NCBI RefSeq assembly: GCF_001455965.1
Contig: NZ_LKKO01000022.1
Span: 32,987-96,986, forward strand
DNA length: 64,000 bases
Source: Methylobacterium sp. GXS13
Lineage (GTDB): Bacteria; Pseudomonadota; Alphaproteobacteria; Rhizobiales; Beijerinckiaceae
Reading direction: 5' to 3'
The translations under genes were made by a program, and so were the position numbers. The notes beneath the pieces were generated by a model. That model was not told where the DNA came from, did not search any database, and saw nothing but the letters and a program-made list of their open reading frames with translations. This document shows, piece after piece, positions 27,980 through 37,128 of the stretch. The number at the start of each line of letters is the position of its first letter. Positions within the stretch are counted from its first letter, which is position 1.

Positions 27980-28960
27980 TCAGGGCGCCTCCGTGCCGAG
28001 GCACCAAGCCAAGATCCCTTTCTGCGCATGCAGGCGGTTCTCGGCTTCGTCGAACACCACGGAGCGCGGCCCATCCATGATCTCGGCGGTGACCTCCTCG
28101 CCGCGATGGGCGGGCAGGCAGTGCATGAAGATCGCGTCCGGGTTGGCGGCCGCCATCAACTTAGCGTTCACCTGGTAGGGGTTCAGCAGGTTGTGGCGGT
28201 GACCTTCGTCGTCGTCGCCCATCGAGACCCAGCAATCCGTCACCACGGCGTCGGCGCCCTTCACAGCCGCGAAGGCGTCGGTGGTGACGGTGATGTTCGC
28301 GCCCTCGCCCTTCGCCCAGGCGATCAGGCCAGGCGGCGGCGCGAGCTCGGGTGGGCTGGCGATGTTCAGGCTGAAGTCGAGCCGTGCGGCGGCGTGGACC
28401 CAGCTCGCCAGGACGTTGTTGGAATCACCCGACCAGGCCACGGTGCGGCCCTTGATCGGCCCGCGATGCTCCTCGAAGGTCATCACGTCGGCCATGATCT
28501 GGCAGGGATGCGAGACCTTGGTCAGGGCATTGATCACCGGCACGGTGGCGTGCTCGGCCAGTTCCAGCATCTGACCATGATCGAGGATGCGGATCATGAT
28601 CGCGTCGACGAAGCGCGACAGCACCTGAGCCGTATCGCCGATGGTCTCGCCGCGGCCGAGCTGCATCTCGGAGCCGGTGAGCATCAGGGTCTCGCCGCCG
28701 AGTTCGCGCATCGCCACGTCGAACGAAACGCGGGTCCGGGTCGAGGGCCGGTCGAACACCATTGCCAGGGTCTTGCCCACCAGCGGGCGCTCGACGGCGC
28801 GCTCGCCCTTGCGGCGGCGCGCCTTCATGGCGGCGCTCGCGTCCAGCACCGCGCGCAGGTCCGCCCCGGAGAAGTCCTTGAGGTCGAGGAAGTGGCGGGG
28901 GCCGGCACCCTTCAGGTGCGGGGCTGGGGCACGCGCCCGGCCGTCAATCTGGGCTTTCAT
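27980..28960 (-). CDS. argF: Ornithine carbamoyltransferase
   Basis: The 326-residue enzyme makes citrulline from ornithine and carbamoyl phosphate. Carbamoyl-phosphate motifs [13 protein letters not shown] and [12 protein letters not shown] are intact, as are the ornithine loop DCWVSMGDD and [12 protein letters not shown]. The length is normal apart from a short N-terminal tail. It follows argD after about 180 bp and precedes hslO, consistent with an argD-argF-hslO transcript. Confidence 0.95.
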   Translation of the reverse strand: MKAQIDGRARAPAPHLKGAGPRHFLDLKDFSGADLRAVLDASAAMKARRRKGERAVERPLVGKTLAMVFDRPSTRTRVSFDVAMRELGGETLMLTGSEMQLGRGETIGDTAQVLSRFVDAIMIRILDHGQMLELAEHATVPVINALTKVSHPCQIMADVMTFEEHRGPIKGRTVAWSGDSNNVLASWVHAAARLDFSLNIASPPELAPPPGLIAWAKGEGANITVTTDAFAAVKGADAVVTDCWVSMGDDDEGHRHNLLNPYQVNAKLMAAANPDAIFMHCLPAHRGEEVTAEIMDGPRSVVFDEAENRLHAQKGILAWCLGTEAP

Positions 28961-29138
28961 CGCGTCACGTTCGCTAGAGCCTGCTCCACGATCACCTGAT
29001 CATGAACGACACTCTATCTCCTAGTGGGGGCATTCTCGTCACGCACGGCGGGGATCGACCGCACCCGAAAATGCTTCGCACCGCCCCGCACCGGAACGCG
29101 GCGCAGGGCGGTGATTCTTGTACAGCGGGATCCAGCTG

Positions 29139-30329
29139 CTATTCGGCCGCTCCGCGCAGGGCCTCGAAGGAGGAGGCGGCCTGATCGAGCCGCCGCACCG
29201 CCTCGTCGATCTCGCTGTCGCTGACGATCAGTGGCGGCAGCAGGCGAACGATGTTGTCGCCAGCCGGGATCACCAACAGGTGGGCGGCCCGGGCGGCGGC
29301 GGCGAAATCGGTGTTCGGGACGCCGAGCTTGAGGCCGAGCATCAGTCCCTCACCGCGGATCTCCTGGATCACGTGGGGATGGCGGTCGCGTAAGGCAGCG
29401 AGCTTCTGCTTGAGCAGGAGCCCGGCATGGGCAACGCGGTCGAGGAAGCCGTCCTCCAGCACCACGTCCAGCACGGCATTGCCGACTGCCATGGCGAGCG
29501 GGTTGCCGCCGAAGGTCGTGCCGTGGCTGCCGGCGGTCATGCCACGGGCCGCCTCGCGGGTGGCGAGGCAAGCGCCCATCGGGAAGCCGCCGCCAATGCC
29601 CTTGGCGACGCTCATGATGTCGGGGGTGATGCCGGACCATTCATGGGCGAACAGCTTGCCGGTTCGCCCGACGCCGGTCTGGACCTCGTCCATGATCAGC
29701 AGCAGGCCATTCGCGTCGCAGATCTCGCGCAGGCGGCGTAGGTCCGCATATGGGATCACCCGCACGCCCCCCTCGCCCTGGATCGGCTCGATCATCAGGG
29801 CGGCGGTCTCCGGGCCGATCGCTGCCTCCAGCGCGTCGTAATCGCCGGCCGGGACCTGATCGAAGCCGTCGACCTTGGGGCCGAAGCCCTCGATGTATTT
29901 CTGCTGGCCGCCGGCCGCCAGCGTCGCCAGGGTCCGCCCGTGGAAGGCGCCCGCGAAGGTGACGATCCGGTAGCGCTCCGGATTGCCGCCGGCCGCGTGG
30001 TACTTCCGGGCGATCTTGATCGCCGCCTCGTTGGCCTCGGCCCCCGAGTTGCAGAAGAACACCACGTCCGCGAAGGTCGCGTCCACGAGGCGCCGGCCGA
30101 AGCGCTCGCCGCCGGGGATCTCGAACAGGTTCGACGTGTGCCAGATCCGGTTCGCCTGCTCCGTGAGCGCGCCGACGAGATGCGGATGGGCGTGACCGAG
30201 GCCGTTGACCGCGATGCCGGCGCCGAAATCGAGGTATCGCTCCCCGGCTTCCGTCACGAGCCAGGCGCCCTCGCCGCGCTCGAAGGCGAGCGGCGCGCGG
30301 ACGTAGGTCGGCAGAAGGGCTGACGTCAC
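29139..30329 (-). CDS. argD: Acetylornithine aminotransferase
   Basis: The 396-residue class III PLP aminotransferase converts N-acetylglutamate semialdehyde to N-acetylornithine; it may also serve in lysine synthesis. It shows [34 protein letters not shown], the PLP aspartate in [15 protein letters not shown] and the Schiff-base lysine in [12 protein letters not shown]. The start is GTG at 30329 with GGAG nine bases upstream. A promoter and leader hairpin lie just upstream. Confidence 0.94.
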   Translation of the reverse strand: MTSALLPTYVRAPLAFERGEGAWLVTEAGERYLDFGAGIAVNGLGHAHPHLVGALTEQANRIWHTSNLFEIPGGERFGRRLVDATFADVVFFCNSGAEANEAAIKIARKYHAAGGNPERYRIVTFAGAFHGRTLATLAAGGQQKYIEGFGPKVDGFDQVPAGDYDALEAAIGPETAALMIEPIQGEGGVRVIPYADLRRLREICDANGLLLIMDEVQTGVGRTGKLFAHEWSGITPDIMSVAKGIGGGFPMGACLATREAARGMTAGSHGTTFGGNPLAMAVGNAVLDVVLEDGFLDRVAHAGLLLKQKLAALRDRHPHVIQEIRGEGLMLGLKLGVPNTDFAAAARAAHLLVIPAGDNIVRLLPPLIVSDSEIDEAVRRLDQAASSFEALRGAAE

Positions 30330-30389
30330 GGATCCCGTCTCCGTATCTTAGAAAGGCCCGGAGCAAGCCATAGCCGGCTCCAAATGAAA

Positions 30390-30413
30390 GTGCCGCCTCG
30401 TCATGGGCGGCAC
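30390..30413 (-). terminator. Terminator-like hairpin in the argD leader
   Basis: On the minus strand GTGCCGCC pairs with GGCGGCAC around CATGACGA and is followed by TTTCATTT. It begins only about 8 bases after the likely -10 element, so it sits at the very 5' end of the message, 60 bp before the argD start. This is the layout of a leader attenuator or an mRNA-protecting hairpin. Confidence 0.5.
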
Positions 30414-30421
30414 GCGCGCGA

Positions 30422-30449
30422 TTACTATGAATCGACCGCCTCCTGTCAA
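30422..30449 (-). promoter_or_regulatory. Sigma-70-type promoter of argD
   Basis: The minus strand has a perfect -35 TTGACA, a 16-bp spacer and the -10-like TAGTAA. The -35 match is unusually good for this GC-rich sequence. It points toward argD. Confidence 0.55.
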
Positions 30450-30612
30450 CGTTGCACGGACCATGCCGCGCGCACGGCCGCTCCGCGCGATGCTTGCGCG
30501 AACCGAATTTCGCGGTGCCTGAATGGGCTCGTCCCCCTGGCCCATCCTCTTGCGCGGCGGGGGGCGGTCATGCTCCAGCTCGCGCAGATTCGAGTCAGCG
30601 CGGGAGAATCGC

Positions 30613-31086
30613 ATGAGCACGATCAAGGACCGTCTCGAGAAGCTTGGCCTCACCCTGCCGAAGGCGGCGGCACCGGTCGCGAACTACGTGCCGTTCGTTC
30701 GCACCGGAAACCTCGTGGTCATCTCCGGCCAGGTCTGCTTCGGTGCGGACGGGACCATCGCCCCCGAGCATAAGGGCAAGGTCGGCGGCAGCGTCTCGCC
30801 CGAAGCCGGCAAAGCGGCCGCCCGGCTCTGCGCCCTCAACGTCCTGGCCCAGCTCGAAGCCGCAGTGGGCGATCTCGATCGCGCGTTGGAGCAATGCGTG
30901 CGGCTGGGCGGCTTCATCAACGCCGCGCCGGGTTTCTCCGCTGTGGCCGGGGTCATGAACGGCGCCTCCGACCTGATGGTCGAGCTTCTGGGCGATAGCG
31001 GCCGCCATGCCCGCTCGACGGTGGGTGTTGCGGAACTGCCCCTCGACGCCGCGGTCGAGGTCGAGGCGATGTTCGAGGTCCGTTAG
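30613..31086 (+). CDS. RidA family protein (YjgF/Rid-like)
   Basis: The 157-residue protein is of the Rid/YjgF superfamily, whose RidA members hydrolyse reactive enamine/imine intermediates. It contains LVVISGQVCFGADG, a helix AARLCALNVLAQLEAAVGDLDRALEQCVRLGGFIN and AELPLDAAVEVEAMFEV. It is the slightly longer form (about 155 residues) found with amide or PLP enzymes. The ATG at 30613 is preceded by GGGAGAA. It ends 2 bp before the glycerophosphodiesterase gene and is divergent from argD, a PLP enzyme. Confidence 0.88.
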   Translation: MSTIKDRLEKLGLTLPKAAAPVANYVPFVRTGNLVVISGQVCFGADGTIAPEHKGKVGGSVSPEAGKAAARLCALNVLAQLEAAVGDLDRALEQCVRLGGFINAAPGFSAVAGVMNGASDLMVELLGDSGRHARSTVGVAELPLDAAVEVEAMFEVR

Positions 31087-31088
31087 GC

Positions 31089-31838
31089 GTGGCTGCTCCC
31101 GACTGGCTTACCGCGTGGCCGATCGCCCATCGCGGGCTGCACGACCGGGCGGCGGGCCGGCCGGAGAACACCCTGGCCGCCGCCCGCGCCGCCATCGCGG
31201 GCGGCTTCGCCATCGAGTGCGACGTGCAGCTGAGTTCCGACGGCGAGGCGATGGTGTTCCACGACGCCGCCCTCGGCCGGCTGACTGAGGCGAGCGAGGC
31301 GATCGGGACCAAGTCCGCCGCCGAGCTTGGGAGCCTGTCCGTGGCCGGGACGTCGGAGAGGATCCCGACGCTCAAAGAATTCCTGGCGGCGGTGGCCGGG
31401 GCGGTGCCTGTCGTGGTCGAGGTCAAATCGCGGTACGACGGCGATCCGCGGCTGGCGATCCGCGCCGCCGAGATCGCCGTCACCTATGCTGGTCCGGTGG
31501 CGGTGAAATCCTTCGATCCGCAGGTGGTCGCAGCACTCCGCGACCTGTGCCCGCCGGCAATTCCCCGCGGGATCGTAGCCGAGACCACGCAGGATGATCC
31601 AGCCTATGCTGCCATGCCCTGGGCGACGCGTCGGGCTCTGTCCAATCTGCTGCATTTCTCGGAGTCGCGGCCGGACTTCCTGTCCTGGCGGGTCGATGAC
31701 CTGCCCTGCGCGCCGACCTACCTGTGCCGGCTCCTCAGCCGCATCCCGGTGATGGCCTGGACGGTGCGGACCGAGGAACAGCGTGCCCGCGCTGGCACGC
31801 ATGCGGACCAGATGGTGTTCGAGGGGTTCGTGCCGTGA
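31089..31838 (+). CDS. Glycerophosphodiester phosphodiesterase family protein
   Basis: The 249-residue cytoplasmic GDPD hydrolyses glycerophosphodiesters to glycerol-3-phosphate and an alcohol. The active site shows AHRGLHD with PENTLAAARAAI, the metal ligands ECDVQLSSDGEAMVFHD, and VVVEVKSRYDGD. There is no signal peptide, so it resembles UgpQ rather than the periplasmic GlpQ. The start is GTG at 31089, immediately after the RidA-like stop. Confidence 0.9.
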   Translation: MAAPDWLTAWPIAHRGLHDRAAGRPENTLAAARAAIAGGFAIECDVQLSSDGEAMVFHDAALGRLTEASEAIGTKSAAELGSLSVAGTSERIPTLKEFLAAVAGAVPVVVEVKSRYDGDPRLAIRAAEIAVTYAGPVAVKSFDPQVVAALRDLCPPAIPRGIVAETTQDDPAYAAMPWATRRALSNLLHFSESRPDFLSWRVDDLPCAPTYLCRLLSRIPVMAWTVRTEEQRARAGTHADQMVFEGFVP

Positions 31839-32029
31839 CCGGTGCGGCCGGGGAGCGCCGTCGGATCGCCAGGCGCCGCCTTGGGCTGGGCTTGTCCGCG
31901 CGCGATGCGACGGTTCCAGTGGCGCATCCGCCTCGATCTAGGGTGGCTTTCGACATGACTCAGCTTTCGCCCAGCGAAACGGCACGCCGCGCAGTCTTGA
32001 GCGAAATACGCTGACAGCGTAGACAGCCC

Positions 32030-32311
32030 ATGGACTTCGACTGGGATCCGGCAAAGCACGCGACGGTGTTGTCTAAGCGCGGCTTCAGCTTCGCCGACGC
32101 CGTTGCGATCTTCGGCGGTCCGGTCCTGGTCCGGCGGGACGACCGGCTGGATTATGGAGACGATCGGCACATCGCCGTTGGCTGCGTCGGCGCCGATTTC
32201 ATCACGGTCGTCTACACCGACCGCGGTGCGGTGCGGTGGATCATCACGGCCTGGAGATCCAACCGCAAGGAGAGAGCGGCATGGCAAAGATCAGTCTCGC
32301 CGACGCCCTGA
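32030..32311 (+). CDS. brnT: BrnT family toxin
   Basis: The 93-residue protein fits the BrnT (DUF497) family: DFDWDPAKHATVLSKRGFSF, AIFGGPVLVRRDDR, HIAVGCV, then VVYTDRGAVRWIITAWRSNRKER. BrnT toxins have a RelE-like fold and inhibit translation by RNA cleavage. The toxin comes first and its 3' end overlaps the antitoxin start by 31 bp, as usual for brnT-brnA operons. Confidence 0.85.
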   Translation: MDFDWDPAKHATVLSKRGFSFADAVAIFGGPVLVRRDDRLDYGDDRHIAVGCVGADFITVVYTDRGAVRWIITAWRSNRKERAAWQRSVSPTP

Positions 32312-32640
32312 ACCGGCCCTCGACCATCGATCGCGCGAAGCTCGACGCCACCGCGGAGGGCGAGATCCGGGCTCACATGATCGAGGATGGCTTCGACCCG
32401 GATGAGCAAATCCCGGATGCGGCTTGGCGCGTCGAGCGCCCGCCGGCCGAGATCCGGCAGCGCTTCGGGCTGACGCAGGAGCGCTTCGCTGCGTTCATTG
32501 GCGTGCCGCTGGCGACCTATCGGAACTGGGAGCAGGGCCGGACATCGCTGCCCAGCGGGATCCGGGCCCTGTTCGACATTTTGGATCGGGAACCCGAGGC
32601 ATCCCGGCGGGCTCTGGGGCATAAGAAAGAAGCAGCTTGA
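32281..32640 (+). CDS. BrnA-position antitoxin with XRE-type helix-turn-helix
   Basis: The 119-residue protein begins MAKISLADALNRPS and has a middle acidic segment. The C-terminal helix-turn-helix is IRQRFGLTQERFAAFIGVP followed by TYRNWEQGRTSLPSG. It would neutralise BrnT and repress the operon. Its DNA-binding domain is HTH/XRE-like rather than the ribbon-helix-helix of the first-described BrnA; such partners are also seen next to BrnT. ATG at 32281, within the toxin gene end. Confidence 0.85.
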   Translation: MAKISLADALNRPSTIDRAKLDATAEGEIRAHMIEDGFDPDEQIPDAAWRVERPPAEIRQRFGLTQERFAAFIGVPLATYRNWEQGRTSLPSGIRALFDILDREPEASRRALGHKKEAA

Positions 32641-32730
32641 GTTTCATCTGTCACCCATCTGACAAGGCCGCTGGCCAGCCGCGCGCATCCGCCCGCTTGC
32701 CCCTCTGCCTGCCCCGGCTAGATTGAGCCC

Positions 32731-34008
32731 ATGAAGCAAGAACCCGGGCCGGCGCCGGAGACCCCCACGCTTACCGTGCGGGCGATCACCGGCTTGAAGG
32801 AGATCGGCGCGGCGGCCTGGGATGCCTGCGCGTTCTCCCCCGAGACCCTCGCGGCGGGCGACGAGACCCACAATCCGTTCGTCTCGCACGCCTTCCTGTC
32901 GGCGCTCGAAGAGTCCGGCTGCGTCTCGCGCAAGACCGGCTGGCTGCCGCTCCACGTCATGGTCGAGCGCGACGGCACGCTGCTCGGCGTGGCGCCCTGC
33001 TATCTGAAGTCGCACAGCCAGGGCGAGTACGTGTTCGATCACGGCTGGGCCGACGCCTACGAGCGAGTCGGGGGCGCCTATTATCCGAAGCTCCAGGTCA
33101 GCGTGCCGTTCACACCTGTAACCGGCCCCCGCTTCCTGATCGCCCCGGGTGCCGATCCGGACGAGGCCACCGCCGGCCTCGTCGCGGGGCTGCGGGCGCT
33201 GCGGGGCGAGACCAAGGCTTCCTCGATCCACGTCACATTCATGCGCGAGGCCGAATGGGACCGGGCCGGGGCTGCGGGCTTCCTGCAGCGCACCGACCAA
33301 CAGTTCCACTGGGAGAATGCGGGCTACGCGAGCTTCGAGAACTTTCTCGAAGCGCTCGCGTCCCGGAAAAGAAAGAACATCCGCAAGGAGCGGCGCGATG
33401 CGCTGGCGCCGGGGATCAGCGTCGAGCACCTCACCGGCGCCGACATCACCGAGGCCCATTGGGACGCGTTCTACGCCTTCTACATGGACACGGGCGCGCG
33501 CAAATGGGGGCGCCCCTACCTCAATCGCCGGTTCTTCTCGCTCCTGTCCGAGCGCATGGCCGACCGGGTGCTGCTGATCATGGCCCGCCGGGACGGCGCC
33601 TATATCGCCGGGGCGATCAACCTGATCGGCGACACGGCGCTCTACGGGCGCAACTGGGGTTGCACCGAGGATCACCCCTTCCTGCATTTCGAGATCTGCT
33701 ACTATCAGGCGATCGATTTCGCGATCGCGCGCGGCCTCAAGCGGGTCGAGGCCGGGGCGCAGGGGGAGCACAAGCTCGCCCGCGGCTACAAGCCGGTGCT
33801 GATGCACTCCGCCCACGACATCGCCGACCCGGCCTTCCGTCGGGCGGTGGCCGATTACTTGCAGCGGGAGCGCGCCCACGTCGCCGAGGCGGTGGACGAT
33901 CTCGATACGCTCACGCCGTTCCGGCGGACGGACGAGGTCCGCGCGCCCGGAGCCTGCGACGATGCGGCAGAACCCGCACGACCCGCCCCCGAGAGCCCGA
34001 ACACATGA
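32731..34008 (+). CDS. FemAB-like acyltransferase, DUF482/PF04339 family
   Basis: The 425-residue protein belongs to the PF04339 peptidoglycan-biosynthesis/FemAB-like GNAT group: NPFVSHAFLSALEESG, YLKSHSQGEYVFDHGWADAY, RKRKNIRKERRDAL, GARKWGRPYLNRRFF and GRNWGCTEDHPFLHFEICYYQAIDFA. The substrate is unknown. No membrane segment is seen. Its stop overlaps the start of the M20 gene (ATGA at 34005-34008), so the two are co-translated. Confidence 0.87.
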   Translation: MKQEPGPAPETPTLTVRAITGLKEIGAAAWDACAFSPETLAAGDETHNPFVSHAFLSALEESGCVSRKTGWLPLHVMVERDGTLLGVAPCYLKSHSQGEYVFDHGWADAYERVGGAYYPKLQVSVPFTPVTGPRFLIAPGADPDEATAGLVAGLRALRGETKASSIHVTFMREAEWDRAGAAGFLQRTDQQFHWENAGYASFENFLEALASRKRKNIRKERRDALAPGISVEHLTGADITEAHWDAFYAFYMDTGARKWGRPYLNRRFFSLLSERMADRVLLIMARRDGAYIAGAINLIGDTALYGRNWGCTEDHPFLHFEICYYQAIDFAIARGLKRVEAGAQGEHKLARGYKPVLMHSAHDIADPAFRRAVADYLQRERAHVAEAVDDLDTLTPFRRTDEVRAPGACDDAAEPARPAPESPNT

Positions 34009-35162
34009 GCCCGATCGACCACATCAAGACCTATGCCGACGAGCTGACGGCCCTGCGCCGCGACTTGCACGCCCACCCCGAGCTGGGCTTCGAGGAAGTA
34101 CGCACCTCCGGCATCGTCGCCGAGCTTCTGGAGAAGTTCGGTTGCGAGGTGCATCGCGGCGTCGGCGGCACCGGGGTGGTCGGGCTGCTCAAGGGCCGCA
34201 CCGACAACGGACGGCGGATCGGCCTGCGCGCCGACATGGATGCCCTGCCGATGGATGAGGAGACCAACCTCCCCTATCGCTCGACCTATCCCGGCAAGAT
34301 GCACGCCTGCGGCCATGACGGGCACACGACCATGCTGGTCGGCGCCGCCCGTTACCTCGCCGAGACCCGCAACTTCGACGGCACCGCGGTCTTCGTGTTC
34401 CAGCCGGCCGAGGAGGGCCGCGGCGGCGCCCGGGCGATGCTCAAGGACGGGCTGTTCGAGAAATTCCCCTGCGACGAGATCTACGGCCTGCACAACCAGC
34501 CGGGCGGCCACGGGCGGATCAAGCTGCGCCCCGGCCCGGTCATGGCGGCGGCCGACTTCTTCGACATCCACATCCGCGGCACGGGCGCCCACGCGGCCCA
34601 GCCCCATGGCGGCAACGACCCGATCATCATCGCCACCGGCCTCGCCCAGGCGCTGCAGTCGATCGTGTCGCGCAACGCCGACCCGCTGAAGTCGATCGTG
34701 CTGTCGATCACCCGGATCGAGGCGGGCACCGCCTACAACGTCATCCCGGAAACGGCGCATCTGGCCGGCACGATCCGTACCTTCGACAAGGAGATCCGGG
34801 CGCTGGCCGGCACCCGCATGCACGAGATTGCCGCTGGCTTCGCGGCTGCCTACGGAGCCGAGATCAAGGTCGATATCCAAGACATGTTCTCGGTGCTGGA
34901 GAACGCTCCCGAGCAGGCGGCGGCCGCGACTGCGGTGGCGACCGAGCTGCTCGGGCCCGAGAATGTCGAACCGAACGCCGTGCCGAGGATGGGCAGCGAG
35001 GATTTCGCCGACATGGCCCAGGCGGTCCCAGCCGCCTATGTCTGGCTCGGCTCGAACCCCGGTCCGGGCCTGCACAACGCCAGCTACAACTTCGATGATT
35101 CAATCATCCCGATCGGCAGCGCCTTCCTGGCCCGAATGGTCGAGAGCCGCACGGCCGCCTGA
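34005..35162 (+). CDS. M20 family amidohydrolase (hippurate hydrolase-like)
   Basis: The 385-residue zinc peptidase/amidohydrolase contains LRRDLHAHPELGFEE, LRADMDALPMDEETNLPY, HACGHDGHTTMLVGAA, VFQPAEEGRGGARAML and PRMGSEDFADM. It would cleave N-acyl amino acids or similar amides. The exact substrate is not clear from sequence. The start at 34005 is coupled to the upstream acyltransferase. Longer in-frame extensions overlap that gene and are not real. Confidence 0.92.
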   Translation: MSPIDHIKTYADELTALRRDLHAHPELGFEEVRTSGIVAELLEKFGCEVHRGVGGTGVVGLLKGRTDNGRRIGLRADMDALPMDEETNLPYRSTYPGKMHACGHDGHTTMLVGAARYLAETRNFDGTAVFVFQPAEEGRGGARAMLKDGLFEKFPCDEIYGLHNQPGGHGRIKLRPGPVMAAADFFDIHIRGTGAHAAQPHGGNDPIIIATGLAQALQSIVSRNADPLKSIVLSITRIEAGTAYNVIPETAHLAGTIRTFDKEIRALAGTRMHEIAAGFAAAYGAEIKVDIQDMFSVLENAPEQAAAATAVATELLGPENVEPNAVPRMGSEDFADMAQAVPAAYVWLGSNPGPGLHNASYNFDDSIIPIGSAFLARMVESRTAA

Positions 35163-35171
35163 TCCGGCGCC

Positions 35172-35726
35172 TCACTCCGCTGCGGTCGCCACGCGTGACC
35201 GCAGCGTCGCCAGGGCGCGGGTGAAGAGCGCGGGCTCGTCGAGTGCCCGTGCGAGCACGATCGCACCCTGGATCTGCGCGACGATGTCCTCCGCCAGCGC
35301 CACGCTCGCCGAGTCGCTATGGCCCGCCCGCCGCAGGGCACCGGCCAGGGCGTCGACCCAGCGGGCGAAGTAGCCGCGCACCGCCTCGGCGAACAGGTCG
35401 CGGCTCGTACCGAGCGCCAGGACCCCGACTAGGCAGACCCGCCGCCCGGACCGGAAGTAGTGGTCGACGGACTCGAACATGTCCGAGATTGCCGTCTCTG
35501 GCGGATCCTGTTCGCGCAGCGGCCGATACAGGTGTGACTCGAACCAGGCGTCGATCTCCGCGATCACGCAGGCCGCCATCTCGGCCTTGCCGCCCGGGAA
35601 CAGGTGATACAGGCTGCCCTTGCCGAGGCCCGTCGCCGCGCTGATCAGCGCCAGGCTGGTGCCCGCATAGCCGTGCTCGCGAAACACTTCCGCGAGCGCC
35701 GGCACCATGTCGCTCCGCGTCGTCAC
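35172..35726 (-). CDS. TetR family transcriptional regulator
   Basis: The 184-residue protein begins with GTG at 35726. The N-terminal helix-turn-helix is ALAEVFREHGYAGTSLALIS, GLGKGSLYHLFPGGKAEMA. A C-terminal ligand domain follows, with SDMFESVDHYF and CLVGVLALGTSRD. It lies 5 bp downstream of the NTF2-like gene, so the pair is one operon. A perfect palindrome just upstream of that operon is its likely operator. Confidence 0.9.
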   Translation of the reverse strand: MTTRSDMVPALAEVFREHGYAGTSLALISAATGLGKGSLYHLFPGGKAEMAACVIAEIDAWFESHLYRPLREQDPPETAISDMFESVDHYFRSGRRVCLVGVLALGTSRDLFAEAVRGYFARWVDALAGALRRAGHSDSASVALAEDIVAQIQGAIVLARALDEPALFTRALATLRSRVATAAE

Positions 35727-35731
35727 TGCGC

Positions 35732-36199
35732 CTAAAGGCCGAGATCGCTCAGGCCCGGATGATCGTCGGGGCGCCGGCCGAGGGGCCAATGGAATTTCCG
35801 GTCGGCCGCCGCGATCGGTAGATCGTTGATGCTGGCGATCCGTCGCTGCATCAGACCGTGCGCGTCGAATTCCCAGTTCTCGTTGCCGTAGGAACGGAAC
35901 CACTGTCCCGTCGCATCGTGCCACTCGTAGGCGAAGCGCACGGCGATCCGATTGCCGCTGAAGGTCCACAGTTCCTTGATCAACCGGTACTCGAATTCAT
36001 GCGCCCATTTGCGCTCGAGGAAGCCCACGATGGCCTCGCGCCCGGTCAGGAACTCGCTGCGGTTCCGCCAGACACTGTCCGGCGTGTAGGCGAGCGAGAC
36101 CCGCTCGGGATCGCGCCCATTCCAGGCATCCTCGGCCATCCGGGCCTTCTGGGCGGCGGTCTCCTCGCTGAAGGGCGGGAGGGGCGGGCGTTCCGACAT
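35732..36199 (-). CDS. NTF2-like (DUF1348) protein
   Basis: About 155 residues of the SnoaL/nuclear-transport-factor-2-like DUF1348 family: [66 protein letters not shown] and [11 protein letters not shown]. No catalytic function is established. The ATG at 36199 has AGGA seven bases upstream; ATG at 36205 is also in frame. First gene of the operon with the TetR regulator. Confidence 0.85.
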   Translation of the reverse strand: MSERPPLPPFSEETAAQKARMAEDAWNGRDPERVSLAYTPDSVWRNRSEFLTGREAIVGFLERKWAHEFEYRLIKELWTFSGNRIAVRFAYEWHDATGQWFRSYGNENWEFDAHGLMQRRIASINDLPIAAADRKFHWPLGRRPDDHPGLSDLGL

Positions 36200-36218
36200 G
36201 GGCATGTCCTCGCGAGTT

Positions 36219-36234
36219 TGTACCGATCGGTACA
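36219..36234. promoter_or_regulatory. Palindromic operator for the TetR regulator
   Basis: TGTACCGATCGGTACA is a perfect 16-bp palindrome, 19 bp upstream of the NTF2-like ATG. TACCGATCGGTA-type sites are typical of TetR regulators, so autoregulation is likely. Confidence 0.8.
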
Positions 36235-36321
36235 GGGATGGACGCGTGGCTTTGCCAAGTCAACGGGAAGGGTGCTTGAGCCGGAATGGCGCTTGCGGTG
36301 GATGCCTCACGCCATCCACGA

Positions 36322-37128
36322 TCAGCGCAGTGCTGGATCGGCGTTTTGGGCCCGGTAGGCGGCGGGCGCGGCACCGATCATCCGACGGAACATGGACGCG
36401 AAGGCGCTCGGGCTGTCGTAGCCCAAGGTGAGCGCTGCCTCGGTCACCGAGCCGCCGCCGACCAGGATGGGGAGCGCGGCCAGGACGCGGGCCTGCTGTC
36501 GCCAGACCGAAAACGGCACGCCGAGATCCCGCTCCGCCAGCCGCGCCAACGTCCGCGGCGAGACCCCCGCGACCTGGGCCAGCACCGCCATATCCTGCCG
36601 CGCGCTGGGATCGGCCAGGACGGCCTCGCAGGCGCGCCGAAGCCGCGGATCGGTCGGCATGGCGAGGCGCAACGGGCAAGAGGGCAGTGCAGCCACCTCG
36701 TCGAGCAGGACATCGAGCAAGCGATTGTGTCGCCCGTCCGGGTCGGCTTCTCCGCCGCCTTGGATCGCCCGCAGGATCAACGCGCGCAGGAGCGGCGTCA
36801 CCGCGAGGCTGGTCGGTACGGCCGGCAGAGTTGCCGGGACGGCACGATCGGCGATGTAGAGGGTCCGGAGCGAGACCGCGCCGCGGGCGCGCAGCGCGTG
36901 ATCGATCCCGGCGCCCACCCAGAGCGCCCGCTGCGGCGGTACGAGCCAGAGGCTGCCGGCTGCGCGGATCTCCATCACGCCGGCCGTGGCGAAGATCAGC
37001 TGCGCACGGGCGTGACAATGTGGGCCGACGGTCCCGCCATCGGGGTAGTCGCCGGCGACGCAGATCACCTTTGGGCTGCTGAAGGAGGGAGGACCGAACA
37101 CGGATGGATCGTCAGGCCGCCGGCGCAC
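36322..37128 (-). CDS. AraC family transcriptional regulator
   Basis: The 268-residue protein has an N-terminal cupin sensor (GGTVGPHCHARAQLIFATAGV, VPPQRALWVGAGIDHALRA) and a C-terminal double helix-turn-helix (VLAQVAGVSPRTLARLAERD; VTEAALTLGYDSPSAFASMF). It starts with GTG at 37128, overlapping the end of the alpha/beta hydrolase gene by 17 bp; GTG at 37101 is an alternative. The overlap suggests they share a transcript, with the hydrolase first. Confidence 0.88.
   Translation of the reverse strand: MRRRPDDPSVFGPPSFSSPKVICVAGDYPDGGTVGPHCHARAQLIFATAGVMEIRAAGSLWLVPPQRALWVGAGIDHALRARGAVSLRTLYIADRAVPATLPAVPTSLAVTPLLRALILRAIQGGGEADPDGRHNRLLDVLLDEVAALPSCPLRLAMPTDPRLRRACEAVLADPSARQDMAVLAQVAGVSPRTLARLAERDLGVPFSVWRQQARVLAALPILVGGGSVTEAALTLGYDSPSAFASMFRRMIGAAPAAYRAQNADPALR

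Noticed and set aside
31835..32014. 59-residue frame starting GTG at the end of the glycerophosphodiesterase gene
   Set aside because: It overlaps in GTGA fashion, but the product is Arg-rich with no hydrophobic core or domain, and it has no good Shine-Dalgarno sequence.
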